From JBBDIX01 sp050486225 (GTDB taxonomy: Bacteria > Actinomycetota > Nitriliruptoria > Nitriliruptorales > Nitriliruptoraceae), in contig JBJHCV010000004.1 of assembly GCA_050486225.1 (NCBI GenBank), forward strand, positions 147,257 through 211,256: DNA of 64,000 nucleotides, read 5' to 3'. This document shows, one piece after another, positions 39,600-48,862 of the stretch. How positions within the stretch are numbered: position 1 is the stretch's first letter; each line of letters starts with the position of its first letter. A model generated the notes under the pieces. That model searched no databases, was not told where the DNA came from, and saw only the letters and a program-made list of their open reading frames with translations. Both the position numbers and the translations under genes were made by a program.

Positions 39600-41426
39600 T
39601 CACTCGAGGCCGTGGTCGACGCCGGACGCACCCGGTTCCCAGCCGGTCGGCAGGGCCCGGGTCGCCGGGAACAGCAGGTCGACGAACCGCTGCGCGGTGG
39701 GCTGGGGTTCGTGGTTGGCCAGCCCCGGACGCTCGTTCGCCTCGATGATCACGTACTGGTCGCCCTCGACGTCCGGCACGATCAGGTCCATGCCGACGAC
39801 GGGGATGTCGAGCACGCGACTGGCCTCGACCGCGACCTCGGCGAGCACCGGGTGCAGTCGGGCCGTCACGTCGTGGATCGTTCCTCCGGTGTGCAGGTTC
39901 GCGGTGCGCCGGACCGCCAGGTGGACCCCGTCGGTGAGCACGGTCTCCAACGTGTATCCGGCGTCCTCGACGGTCCGGGTGGTGGCGTCGTCGAGCGGGA
40001 TCGACGACTCACCCCCGGTCACGGCCTCGCGCCGCCGCGATGCGGTGAGGATCAGCTCCTCGATGGTGTGACGTCCCGTGCCGGTGATCGTCGCCGGACG
40101 TCGGATCGCGGCGGCGACGACCTCGTGGTCGATGACGACCACGCGCAGGTCGTCCCCGCGCACGCAGGCCTCGATGAGCACGTCCGGACAGTGGGCCGCC
40201 GCGGCGGTGACCGCCCGGCGGAGTTCGTTCACGGTCCGCACCCCGACCGTGATGCCGTTGCCCTGCTCACCTCGGGCGGGCTTGACGACGGCCTCGGCCA
40301 CCTGCTCGAGGAACTCCACGTCGCCCTCGTCGCCCGTCGCGAGCCGCCCGGTCGGGACCCGCAGACCGGCGTCGGCGAGCAGTCGGCGGGTGAGCCGCTT
40401 GTCGTCACACCGTGCGACGGCGACCCCGGTCGTCAGTTCGGAGAGCGACTCGCGGGTGTGCACCGTTCGGCCACCGTGGGTGAGTCGCAGCAGGCCGGAC
40501 TCGGCGTCGGTGACCCGCACGTGGATGCCGCGACGCAGGGCCTCCTCGGCGATGATCGCGGCGTACGGGTTCAGGTCCTCGATGCCGTCCGCCGGACTCG
40601 CGGAGAACAGGCGCTCGTTGATCGGGTTCTTGCGCTTGACGCAGTAGACGGGAACGCGTTCGAACCCGAGCTTCTCGTACAGGCGGATCGCCGGGGCGTT
40701 GTCGTGGACGACCGACAGGTCCAGGTAGGCACGGCCTCGGTGACGCAGCCGGTCCGCGAGTGCGGTGACGAGCGCGCTGCCGATGCCGGGGCGTGGCGAC
40801 TGCGCGTCGACGGCGAGGCACCACAGGCTCGAGCCGTCCTCCGGGTCGTTGAACGCGTGCCGGTGGTCGACCCCGGTCACCGTGCCGACGATCTCGCCGG
40901 AGTCTGCGTCCTCGGCGACCAGGTACAGGAACGTCGGCGAGTGCTGGTTCGCCCACAGCGTCTCCACCGGAGCGGTGACCATCCCGGCGGCCGCGTACAG
41001 ACGGTTGATCGCCACGGCGTCCTGCTCTCGCGCGAGATCCCGGATGACCACACCGCGAACCGGGTCCGCGGTCGTGTGACGGTGGAGCCGGAGCCGGTAG
41101 GTGTGGCTCGGGTCGATGAACAGCTCCTGGGGAGCGCGGCTGACGAGCACGTGGGGTTCGCGCACGTACAGGCAGATGTCTCGCTGCCCCGGGGTCTCCC
41201 GGGAGATCGCCGTCACGAGATCGTCGTGACGCGCGAAGGTCTGGCCGAAGATCAGCCTCCCCCACCCGCACTCCAGCGTCACGTCCTCGTCGAGGTCGAC
41301 GGTCAGGTGCGTCGGACGAGCATCCCAGGACCGCGTCGACAGGCCCTCCTGCAGAGGCGGGTGCGCTCCTGCTCGCCCGTCACCTCGATCGTCACGGGGC
41401 CCGTCGGGGCGGGATCCCTGGGCCAT
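39600..41426 (-). CDS. ngs: N-acetylglutaminylglutamine synthetase (GNAT + ATP-grasp)
   Basis: 608 residues (also called ngg). The N-terminal half is a GNAT acetyltransferase (CLAVDAQSPRPGIGSALV holds the acetyl-CoA loop, then NAPAIRLYEKLGFERVPVYC). The C-terminal half is an ATP-grasp ligase (AVVKPARGEQGNGITVGV, LIEACVRGDDLRVVVIDHEV, VVGMDLIVPDVEGDQYVIIE). The combination matches the enzyme that acetylates glutamine and ligates a second glutamine in NAGGN synthesis. It starts 1 bp after the asnO stop (TGACATG). Confidence 0.92.
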   Translation of the reverse strand: MAQGSRPDGPRDDRGDGRAGAHPPLQEGLSTRSWDARPTHLTVDLDEDVTLECGWGRLIFGQTFARHDDLVTAISRETPGQRDICLYVREPHVLVSRAPQELFIDPSHTYRLRLHRHTTADPVRGVVIRDLAREQDAVAINRLYAAAGMVTAPVETLWANQHSPTFLYLVAEDADSGEIVGTVTGVDHRHAFNDPEDGSSLWCLAVDAQSPRPGIGSALVTALADRLRHRGRAYLDLSVVHDNAPAIRLYEKLGFERVPVYCVKRKNPINERLFSASPADGIEDLNPYAAIIAEEALRRGIHVRVTDAESGLLRLTHGGRTVHTRESLSELTTGVAVARCDDKRLTRRLLADAGLRVPTGRLATGDEGDVEFLEQVAEAVVKPARGEQGNGITVGVRTVNELRRAVTAAAAHCPDVLIEACVRGDDLRVVVIDHEVVAAAIRRPATITGTGRHTIEELILTASRRREAVTGGESSIPLDDATTRTVEDAGYTLETVLTDGVHLAVRRTANLHTGGTIHDVTARLHPVLAEVAVEASRVLDIPVVGMDLIVPDVEGDQYVIIEANERPGLANHEPQPTAQRFVDLLFPATRALPTGWEPGASGVDHGLE

Positions 41427-41427
41427 G

Positions 41428-43248
41428 TCAGGGCCTGACGTCGTGGGTCTGGAGCCACATCTCGAGCAGTCCGAGCTGCCACAGCCGGTTGCCGCGCAGG
41501 GGGGTGAGGTCGTCGTTGGGGGCCGCGAGCAGCCGGTCCACGTACTCGCTGCGGAACAGCCCCCGTTCCCGGGCCTCCGGAGCGTGCAGTGCGTCGCGCA
41601 CGAGGTCGAGGTAGGGGCCCTGCAGGTGCGTGAGCGCGGGAACCGGGAAGTAGCCCTTCGGCCGGTCGATGACGGCGGCCGGGATGACCCGACGCGCGGC
41701 CTCCTTGAGCACGCCCTTGCCGTCGTGCGCGAGCTTGAGCTCGGGCGGGATGCGCGCCGCGACCCCGAGAACCTCGTGGTCGAGGAACGGGACGCGGGCC
41801 TCGAGACCCGCCGACATCGTCATGTTGTCGACCCGCTTGACCGGGTCGTCGACGAGCATGATCTGTGAGTCGATCCGCAGCGCCATGTCCGTCGCGGTCT
41901 CGGCCCCGGCGCGCAGGAAGTGCTCCGTGACGAGCCGGGTCGACGGATCGTCGGCACACCGGTGTTCCGGGGCGACCACGTCGGCCATGTCCTCGTGCGA
42001 CCGGTCGAAGAAGGCGTCTCGGTACCGGCCGACGGCCTGTTCGACGAGCTGTTCACGGGACGCGCCCCGCATCTGGTCGGTCAGCGCCTGCATCGGCGGA
42101 TACCAGTGGTACCCGGCGAACACCTCGTCGGCGCCCTGTCCGGACTGCACGACCTTCACGTGCCGGGCAACCTCCTGGCTGAGAAGGTGGAACGCGACCG
42201 CGTCGTGGCTGACCATGGGTTCACTCATCGCAGCGACGGCGGTCCCGAGCGCGGGCAGCATCCGGTCGGTGTCGATGCGGATCCGGTGGTGCTCGGTGTC
42301 GAACTCGCGCGCGATGACGTCCGAGTAGCGGAACTCGTCACCCTCGATCCCGTCGACGGACTCGAAACCGATCGAGAACGTGTTGATGCCGGTCTGTCCC
42401 GCCTCCGCGAGCAGGCCGACCACCAGCGACGAGTCGAGCCCGCCGGACAGCAGGACCCCGACGGGCACGTCGGCCACCAGCCGCCACTCGACGGCCCGAC
42501 GCAGCGAAGAGAGCACCTCGTCCTGCCAGTCCTGTTCGGACCGGCCGGCCGCGTCGGGGTCCCTCGTGAAGTCCGGTTCCCAGAAGACCCGCTCGGTGCG
42601 CGTGCCGTCGGGTTCCAGGGTCATCACGGTGGCGGGTGGAACCTTGCGGACCCCGTTGAGGATGGTGCGCGGTGCCGGCACGACCGAGTGGAACGTCAGG
42701 TAGTGGTGCAGCGCGACCGGGTCGATCGAGGTGTCCACGCCGCCGCCGGCGACCAGGGCCGGCAGGGTCGAGGCGAACCGAAGCCTGGAGGCGTCCTCGG
42801 AGACGTAGAGCGGCTTGATCCCGAACCGGTCGCGCCCGAGGACGACCCGTCCCGTGTCCCGCTCGTGGATGACGAACGCGAACATTCCCTGGAGTCGCTC
42901 GACGAATCCAGGCCCCCAGCAGTGGTAGGCCTTGAACAGCACCTCCGTGTCGGACGTGCTGAAGAACTCGTAGCCCTCACCACGCAGCTGCTCGCGCAGC
43001 TGCTGGTAGTTGTAGATGCAGCCGTTGAACACCGCCGTGAGCCCGAGGTGCGCGTCCTGCATGGGCTGACTGCCGCACGCCGACAGGTCGATGATGGACA
43101 GGCGCCGGTGGCCGAGCGCGACGGGACCGCTCGACCACACCCCGTTGCCGTCCGGACCTCGGGCCGCCATCTCGTCGGTCATCCTGGCGACCGCCGCGAC
43201 GTCGGCGGTACGGCCGTCGAGTCGCAGCTCTCCACTGAAGCCGCACAT
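41428..43248 (-). CDS. asnO: N-acetylglutaminylglutamine amidotransferase (AsnB-like)
   Basis: 606 residues. The class II glutaminase domain begins MCGFSGELRL with the Cys2 nucleophile, and RGPDGNG and SIIDLSACGSQPM follow. The synthetase domain carries the PP-loop VLLSGGLDSSLVVGLL and VVQSGQGADEVFAGYHWY. Within the asparagine synthetase family, adjacency to the GNAT/ATP-grasp gene identifies it as the enzyme amidating N-acetylglutaminylglutamine to NAGGN, a dipeptide osmolyte. It is the promoter-proximal gene of the pair. The 196 bp upstream contain a possible -10 TACCCT on the minus strand (43355-43360) but no clear -35. Confidence 0.93.
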   Translation of the reverse strand: MCGFSGELRLDGRTADVAAVARMTDEMAARGPDGNGVWSSGPVALGHRRLSIIDLSACGSQPMQDAHLGLTAVFNGCIYNYQQLREQLRGEGYEFFSTSDTEVLFKAYHCWGPGFVERLQGMFAFVIHERDTGRVVLGRDRFGIKPLYVSEDASRLRFASTLPALVAGGGVDTSIDPVALHHYLTFHSVVPAPRTILNGVRKVPPATVMTLEPDGTRTERVFWEPDFTRDPDAAGRSEQDWQDEVLSSLRRAVEWRLVADVPVGVLLSGGLDSSLVVGLLAEAGQTGINTFSIGFESVDGIEGDEFRYSDVIAREFDTEHHRIRIDTDRMLPALGTAVAAMSEPMVSHDAVAFHLLSQEVARHVKVVQSGQGADEVFAGYHWYPPMQALTDQMRGASREQLVEQAVGRYRDAFFDRSHEDMADVVAPEHRCADDPSTRLVTEHFLRAGAETATDMALRIDSQIMLVDDPVKRVDNMTMSAGLEARVPFLDHEVLGVAARIPPELKLAHDGKGVLKEAARRVIPAAVIDRPKGYFPVPALTHLQGPYLDLVRDALHAPEARERGLFRSEYVDRLLAAPNDDLTPLRGNRLWQLGLLEMWLQTHDVRP

Positions 43249-43444
43249 GGTTGCGGGATCCTCTGGACGGGAACGGAGGGTCGGGCGCCGACGAGACTGC
43301 GCGGGTCGCGAGGTGGGGTGGCGCCGGGGTCATGCGCCGTCGGCGACGGCATCGAGGGTAGTGGGCTGCGTGGCGCGGATCGAACTGTGGCGAACGCACG
43401 CCGGTCGACGTGACGCCGCCCCGCCTCCCGAGAATGATTCGCGA

Positions 43445-43879
43445 ATGTCCCAGACGACGCTACGAACGACCGTCGCACGTGGCGTCGCCCTGACGGCCGC
43501 GCTGCTCGCCCAGTTGGGTGCGGCCCTCATGATCATCTCCCACGCCGGGTTCCACCTCGGGCTGCCCGGGACCCCCGACACCGGCCGCATCGTGCTGCCG
43601 GCGGTCATCGGCTTCACGGTCGCCAAGCTGGCCTACGCGACCATCGTGCTCGGGGTGCTGTGCCATGCCCGGTGGGCGCCGAGTGCCGGCGTGGTCGTGT
43701 TCACCCTGACGCTCGCAGCGGCCTGGTTCCCGTTCCGTGGCTGGGTCAGTGCCGTCGCCGGCATCGTGAGCATTGTCGCCATCGCGGCCCTGGTCCGACT
43801 GGGCGCGTTCAGGGGTCTGCGCGCCTTGATGCGGCGTGTCGTGCAGCGTCGCCCGACCCGGCTGCGCGAGATCTCGTGA
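43445..43879 (+). CDS. Four-helix integral membrane protein of unknown function
   Basis: 144 residues with four hydrophobic segments (GVALTAALLAQLGAALMIIS; IVLPAVIGFTVAKLAYATIV; AGVVVFTLTLAAAWFPF; GIVSIVAIAALVRLGAF) and a basic C-terminus (RRVVQRRPTRLRE). No family recognised. ATG 43445; its stop overlaps the EamA start by 4 bp (GTGA), so the two are coupled and may function together. The 196-bp gap before it is shared with the divergent asnO. Confidence 0.7.
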   Translation: MSQTTLRTTVARGVALTAALLAQLGAALMIISHAGFHLGLPGTPDTGRIVLPAVIGFTVAKLAYATIVLGVLCHARWAPSAGVVVFTLTLAAAWFPFRGWVSAVAGIVSIVAIAALVRLGAFRGLRALMRRVVQRRPTRLREIS

Positions 43880-44757
43880 CCTCCCGGCTGCCGGACGCCC
43901 TGCGTCCCTGGCTGGGCGCCGGCATGCTGTCGCTGTCTGCCGTCTGGGTGCGTCTCGCCGACGTGGAGCCGTTGCGGTCCGCCCTGCTGCGCACTGTGTA
44001 CGCACTGCCAGTCATCGCCGTGATCATGTTGTGGCGCCAGGACCGACGGTGGATCGTTCCCGGTGGGCTTGCCGCCGGGGCACTGCTGGGCATCGACTTC
44101 ATGGCCTGGCACGAGTCGATCCGGCTGGTCGGCGCGGGCCTCGGCACCGTGCTGCCGAACCTGCAGGTCGTGTTCGTCGGGATCGCCGGCGTGCTGCTGT
44201 TCGGAGAACGGCCCCGCAGGACGTTCTGGGTCGCCCTGCCCATCGTCATGGCCGGTGTCTGGCTCCTCGGTTCGGTGGGTCGCCCCGTCGTCGTCGGGGG
44301 GTCGATGGCGTGGGGCATCGCATGGGGCATCGTCACCGCGATCGCCTACGCCGCCGTGCTCGTCACGATGCGGCTCGTGCGTCGCCGCACCCGGATCGAC
44401 GCCGTGTCGGGCCTGTGGGCCCTGACTCTGGGCGCGACACTCGCGACGCTGCCCGTCGCGGCGTCACAGGGCGTGGCCGAGCCTGCCGGCTGGCCCGCCG
44501 ACGGCTGGCTCGTCGCGCTGGCGATCGGCTCGCAGGTCGTCGGATGGCTGCTGCTGACCTCGTCGATCCACCGCCTGCCGGCGACGGCGACGTCCATCGC
44601 CCTGCTGACCCAGCCGATCCTGGCGCTCGTGTGGGGCGCGCTCCTTCTCGGGGAGCCGCTCGGTCCGCCGCAGCTCGCGGGGGCCGCGGTCGTGCTCACC
44701 GGGGTCGTGCTCGCCCATCACGGGACGACCTCGACGGTGACTCCCCCCGCAGGCTGA
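43876..44757 (+). CDS. EamA-family (DMT) transporter
   Basis: 293 residues with ten predicted helices in two EamA repeats. The first covers AGMLSLSAVWVRLADVEP to GIAGVLLFGERPRRTFW; the second includes LLTSSIHRLPATATSIALL and LALVWGALLLGEPLGPPQL, where the glutamate-containing LxGE motif recurs. DMT proteins export or import metabolites such as amino acids; the substrate is not predictable. Convergent with the formamidase-family gene, 6 bp between stops. Confidence 0.87.
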   Translation: MTSRLPDALRPWLGAGMLSLSAVWVRLADVEPLRSALLRTVYALPVIAVIMLWRQDRRWIVPGGLAAGALLGIDFMAWHESIRLVGAGLGTVLPNLQVVFVGIAGVLLFGERPRRTFWVALPIVMAGVWLLGSVGRPVVVGGSMAWGIAWGIVTAIAYAAVLVTMRLVRRRTRIDAVSGLWALTLGATLATLPVAASQGVAEPAGWPADGWLVALAIGSQVVGWLLLTSSIHRLPATATSIALLTQPILALVWGALLLGEPLGPPQLAGAAVVLTGVVLAHHGTTSTVTPPAG

Positions 44758-44763
44758 CGCCGT

Positions 44764-45705
44764 TCAGGCAAGTACCGCTGGGTCGAGGTCGAGTGCCACC
44801 ACCCAGTGCGGTTCGTTGACCACCTCGACGATCCGCAGGTCACCCGCCACGGAACACAACAGGTACGCGTCCAGCGTGTCCACGTCGCGTCGCCCGAGCC
44901 ACTCGATCATTCGTCGCGTCGCGTCCCGCGACGCCGTGTGCAGGTCCGGACCGATCCCGAACGTCACCACCCGGCCCCCGTCGGGATGTCCGCGGCCCCC
45001 GAACGACCGTGGCGCGGCCTGCAGCAACGGTGCGTCGAGGCCTGTCCCACGCTCCACGGACACTCGGAGCCGCGCTCGCGCCGGCACCTCCACTGCCGTC
45101 CCGCACACCTCCCCGTCGCCCTGTGCCGCGTGCGGGTCACCGACCGACAGCAGGGCACCGTCGACCTCCACCGGCAGCAGCAGCGTCGCACCGGGGGCCA
45201 CGTCGCGACAGTCGAGGTTGCCGCCGACGAGGCGCGGAGGGATCACCGAGTGGACCCCGGGCTCGGCGGGTGCGACCCCGACCGTTCCGAGGAACGGCGC
45301 GCGGTCGAGCACCGCCACGTCACCGAACTCGACGTGCGCTCCGACACGGCTGACGACCACGTGGGGCTCTGGCAGTTCGTCGGCGAGCAGGCCGAACCCC
45401 GGGATCGCCGTCGTCCAGCCGACCACGTCGGGTTCGACCTCGAGGACCTCGACGACGAGCGTGTCCCCGGGCGTCGCGCCCTCGACGTGGACCGGCCCGG
45501 TCAGCGGGTTCGCGCGCGACAGGTCCAGGGCGACGACGTCGCCGGACGTGGCGTCGGGTGTCAGCTGCCCGTCGAAGCAGTCTCGGATCGTCAGTTCGAC
45601 CTCGTCACCGGGCGCGACGTGCGCGGCGGGTGGGACCGAACGGTCCCACCCGAGGTGACGGTGCACGTCGGCGTGCAGCGAACGGGTTCGAGGGGGCGTC
45701 GACAC
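44764..45705 (-). CDS. Acetamidase/formamidase family protein
   Basis: 313 residues. PGDEVELTIRDCFDGQLTP opens the FmdA/AmdA fold, with GPVHVEGATPGDTLVVEVLE, the metal-site region IPPRLVGGNLDCRDVAPG, and GDPHAAQGDGEVCGTAVEVP. The family hydrolyses formamide or acetamide to ammonia and the acid. GTG 45703-45705 was chosen because the conserved domain begins soon after. Divergent from SURF1, 51 bp between starts. Confidence 0.9.
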   Translation of the reverse strand: MSTPPRTRSLHADVHRHLGWDRSVPPAAHVAPGDEVELTIRDCFDGQLTPDATSGDVVALDLSRANPLTGPVHVEGATPGDTLVVEVLEVEPDVVGWTTAIPGFGLLADELPEPHVVVSRVGAHVEFGDVAVLDRAPFLGTVGVAPAEPGVHSVIPPRLVGGNLDCRDVAPGATLLLPVEVDGALLSVGDPHAAQGDGEVCGTAVEVPARARLRVSVERGTGLDAPLLQAAPRSFGGRGHPDGGRVVTFGIGPDLHTASRDATRRMIEWLGRRDVDTLDAYLLCSVAGDLRIVEVVNEPHWVVALDLDPAVLA

Positions 45706-45756
45706 GGTGGCTCCGAGCGGATCGGCGCGTGTGCGCCCGACGGTAGCCTCGCCTCG

Positions 45757-46515
45757 ATGCCTGATCTGCTGCGCCCTCGCGCACTCCTCCGACACGGTCT
45801 CGTCCTGACCGTCGTGGTCACGTGCATCGCGCTGGGCCAGTGGCAGCTCTCTCGCCTCGCGGAGATCCGGGAGGTCAACGCCCGGCTCGAGGCACGGATG
45901 GACCAGCCCTCGGTCGACCTCTCCGCGCTGGAGCCCCTGCCCACGGCAGGGGCGGACCTCGACGGCGACGCACTCGACGACATCGAGTTCCGTCACGTGG
46001 TCGCCCACGGCACGTGGCGCACCGATCTGGAGGTCCTGCAGCGCAATCGGGAACACCGGGGAGAGTCCGGATTCCACGTGCTGACGCCCCTCGAACTCGA
46101 CGACGGGCGGCTGCTGCTGGTCCGGCGCGGCTGGGTACCGCCGCGCCTCGACGAACCACCCGTCTCCGAGGCGATGCCCGCCGGTGGTCGCGTGACGGTC
46201 CAGGGGCTGCTCGAACGACCTGTGTCGTCCCCGTCGTTCGGTCCTCGCGATCCCGACGAGGGGCACCTCGCCCGCGTGTTCCACGCAGACACGGCTCGTC
46301 TCGCCGTCCAGATGGACGGCGCCCTGCTCGCACCGGTCATGCGCATGGAGGCGGCCGACCCGACGGGTGACGGCGATCTGCCGCTGGCCCTCGACGGACC
46401 GCGCCTCGACGAACGCAACCACCAGTCGTATGCCGTGCAGTGGTTCACGTTCGCGCTGCTCGCGGCCGTGACCTACACCGTCTGGCTCATCCGGTCGGAT
46501 CGCACGAACCGGTAG
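45757..46515 (+). CDS. SURF1-family cytochrome oxidase assembly protein
   Basis: 252 residues. A first transmembrane helix (HGLVLTVVVTCIALGQWQLSRL) includes the GxWQ.xR-like signature. The SURF1 loop contains GTWRTDLEVLQRNREHRGES, HVLTPLELDDGRLLLVRRGW and VTVQGLLERP. The second helix follows NHQSYAVQWFTFALLAAVTY, the diagnostic NxxYAxQWF motif. It helps insert heme a into the terminal oxidase. Its last 43 bp overlap the convergent methyltransferase gene. Confidence 0.93.
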   Translation: MPDLLRPRALLRHGLVLTVVVTCIALGQWQLSRLAEIREVNARLEARMDQPSVDLSALEPLPTAGADLDGDALDDIEFRHVVAHGTWRTDLEVLQRNREHRGESGFHVLTPLELDDGRLLLVRRGWVPPRLDEPPVSEAMPAGGRVTVQGLLERPVSSPSFGPRDPDEGHLARVFHADTARLAVQMDGALLAPVMRMEAADPTGDGDLPLALDGPRLDERNHQSYAVQWFTFALLAAVTYTVWLIRSDRTNR

Positions 46516-47594
46516 TGGGACACGTGCCAGGTGTCGCCCCGGTCGAACGCGAACAGTTCCTCGCACGCGAGGTCGAAGACCCGCCAGCGGTTGAACCACG
46601 CGCGCGCCTGGCGCGATCCGTACGTTCGCGCGAGCACCTCGGTGACGGGTCCACGCTGCGCGTCGAGCCGCTCGAGCCAGGCCCGCAGCGTCCGCGCGTA
46701 GTGGCGGCCGCTGACGACCCAGTGGTCCTCGATCGCGAGGTCCGTGACCGTGTGCAGGAGCAGGTCGTCCGACGGCATCAGACCGCCGGTGAAGAAGTGC
46801 CGAGCCATCCAGTCACCGGACCCGCCCGTCTCGAACGCATACGGGTCGGAGCGGTGGGCGAACACGTGGACGAACAACTTGCCGCCCGGGCGCAGCCACG
46901 TCGCGATCCGACCGGTGAGTTCGGTGTGGTTGCGCACGTGTTCGAACATCTCGACGGACACCACTCGGTCGAAGCGTTCGGGGCCCACGACCGACGTCCC
47001 GCCGAGTGACGCCAATCGGTCGGCGTCGCGACCCAGGTCGTTCACGTCGCACGTGACCACGGTGACGTTGTCGAGTCCGGCCGCACGCGCACGTTCCACG
47101 ATGTAGGCGCGCTGGGTGGCCGAGTTCGACACGGCCGTGATCCGGGAGGCGGGGAAGCGCTCCGCCATCCACAGCGTCAGCGATCCCCATCCGCACCCGA
47201 GTTCCAGGACGTCCTGCCCGTCGGCGAGCTCGGCCCGCTGACCGGTGAGTTCGAGCATGGCGTCCTCAGCGGCGGCGAGGTCGTCGACGCCGTCCTCCCA
47301 CAGGGCGCACGAGTACTTGAGGCGCGGCCCGAGCATGCGTTGGAAGAGTTCGGTGGGGACCTCGTAGTGCTGTTCGTTCGCCGCGTCGGTGTCGATCGCG
47401 ACGGCCGACTCCCGCAGTCGAGCGATCAGGGCCCGCTTTCGCGCCATGCGCTGCTCGACCCCTCCCCCGGTGACGTCCCGATGACGCCGACGCAGCATGC
47501 GACGAACCAACCGGCGCAGTACGAGGTCCCCGAACAGGCCTCGGTCGACGACCTGGTCGACGACCCATGCCGCGACCCTGCTTCGCAGGTTCAT
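46473..47594 (-). CDS. CFA-synthase-like SAM methyltransferase, second copy
   Basis: 373 residues. NEQHYEVPTELFQRMLGPRL and KYSCALWEDG are the pre-motif of the CFA-like family, followed by motif I VLELGCGWGSLTLWMAERFP, ITAVSNSATQRAYI, and VVSVEMFEHVRNHTELTGRI. It is shorter at the N-terminus than a full CFA synthase. It resembles the companion methyltransferases found beside Cfa. ATG 47592-47594 overlaps the upstream Cfa gene (ATGA). Likely acts on membrane or unsaturated acyl chains; the exact product is unknown. Confidence 0.85.
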   Translation of the reverse strand: MNLRSRVAAWVVDQVVDRGLFGDLVLRRLVRRMLRRRHRDVTGGGVEQRMARKRALIARLRESAVAIDTDAANEQHYEVPTELFQRMLGPRLKYSCALWEDGVDDLAAAEDAMLELTGQRAELADGQDVLELGCGWGSLTLWMAERFPASRITAVSNSATQRAYIVERARAAGLDNVTVVTCDVNDLGRDADRLASLGGTSVVGPERFDRVVSVEMFEHVRNHTELTGRIATWLRPGGKLFVHVFAHRSDPYAFETGGSGDWMARHFFTGGLMPSDDLLLHTVTDLAIEDHWVVSGRHYARTLRAWLERLDAQRGPVTEVLARTYGSRQARAWFNRWRVFDLACEELFAFDRGDTWHVSHYRFVRSDRMSQTV

Positions 47595-48862
47595 CGGGTC
47601 CCCGAACTGGAGGTCGAGGTGACGGGCACCGTCGTGTCGTACGGCCACAGCCCCTGCGAGGCGTTGAGCGTCCGCGTGAGCACGATCTGCAGGTCGCTGA
47701 TGTAGCGCGACGCGAAGGCTCCCTCGCAGTAGGCGAGGTAGAACTCCCACATGCGAGCGAATCGGTCGTCGAAGCCCAGCGCTCGCACGTCGTCGAGGCG
47801 GTCGAGGAAGCGCTCGCGCCAGTGGCGCAGCGTGTGTGCGTAGTGGGTGCCGATGTTGACGACCTCGTCGACGTACAGGTGCGAGGACCGTCCGGCCGCC
47901 TGGGTCAGCGCGGCCAGGGACGGCAGGTGGCCACCCGGGAAGATGTAGCGCTGGATGAAGTCTGGGCGACGCCGATAGGTCGCGTAGCGCTGTTCCGGGA
48001 TGGTGATGACCTGCAGGGCGACGAGACCGTCGTCGGCGAGCACCCGTTCGATCGAGGCGAAGTACGTCCCGAGGAAGCGGTGGCCGACGGCTTCGAGCAT
48101 CTCGACCGACACCACGCGGTCCCAGGTGCCCTCCACGTCCCGGTAGTCGACGATCCGGATGTCGACGAGGTCCGACAGCCCGGCCTCGCGTACGCGCTCG
48201 CGAGCAAGGTCGGCCTGCTGCTGCGACAGGGTGATCCCGGTGACGTGACATCCGTGTTCGCGGGCCAGGTGGATCGCGAGGCTTCCCCACCCGCACCCGA
48301 TCTCCAGCACCCGCATGCCGGGGCCGACGCGGGCCATGGCGGCCAGTCTTTCGAACTTGTGCCGTTGGGCGTCGGCGAGCGACTGCCCAGGGTGCTCGAA
48401 CACCGCCGACGAGTAGGTCATGGTCTCGTCGAGGAACTGTCGATACAGGTCGTTCGACAGGTCGTAGTGCGCGGCGATGTTGGCGCGAGCACGGGAACGA
48501 CGGTTGGCGCGCACGGCGTGCACCGCGCGATCGGCGAGGATCTCGAGGACGGCCAGCGGTGCGATCCGTGCGAACGCCGGTCGGTTCGCGATGACGATCC
48601 GCACCAGGGCCACCAGGTCGTCACACGACCAATCACCGTCCATGTACGACTCGCCCACCCCGACGGAGCCCCCGCGCAGCAGTCGGACGAAGAATGACGG
48701 GTCGTGCACGTCGAGGCGGGCCCGCAGCGTGGCTCCGGGGTCACCGAACGTGGCCAGCGACCCGTCGGGGGTCGACACCTCGAGGTGTCCGTGGTCGATG
48801 CGCGACAGCATCCCGGTCACGATCGACCGGGAACGTCGCTGCGCGATGGAACCCAGGATCAT
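47591..48862 (-). CDS. Cyclopropane-fatty-acyl-phospholipid synthase family methyltransferase
   Basis: 423 residues. The N-terminal lipid-binding region (GSVGVGESYMDGDWSCDDLV) precedes NIAAHYDLSNDLYRQFLDE, TMTYSSAVFEHPGQSL, motif I VLEIGCGWGSLAIHLAREHG, VEMLEAVGHRFLGTYF and RPDFIQRYIFPGGHLPS. These are the hallmarks of CFA synthases and mycobacterial-type methyltransferases, which add a methylene or methyl to double bonds of membrane phospholipid acyl chains. Both neighbours overlap it by 4 bp. Confidence 0.93.
   Translation of the reverse strand: MILGSIAQRRSRSIVTGMLSRIDHGHLEVSTPDGSLATFGDPGATLRARLDVHDPSFFVRLLRGGSVGVGESYMDGDWSCDDLVALVRIVIANRPAFARIAPLAVLEILADRAVHAVRANRRSRARANIAAHYDLSNDLYRQFLDETMTYSSAVFEHPGQSLADAQRHKFERLAAMARVGPGMRVLEIGCGWGSLAIHLAREHGCHVTGITLSQQQADLARERVREAGLSDLVDIRIVDYRDVEGTWDRVVSVEMLEAVGHRFLGTYFASIERVLADDGLVALQVITIPEQRYATYRRRPDFIQRYIFPGGHLPSLAALTQAAGRSSHLYVDEVVNIGTHYAHTLRHWRERFLDRLDDVRALGFDDRFARMWEFYLAYCEGAFASRYISDLQIVLTRTLNASQGLWPYDTTVPVTSTSSSGTR

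Noticed and set aside
39612..41438. A 608-codon open frame on the plus strand lying opposite the ngs gene
   Set aside because: It has no domain motif and its amino-acid content (Arg, His, Gly, Val rich) is that of an antisense frame in GC-rich DNA; the minus strand encodes clear GNAT and ATP-grasp motifs.
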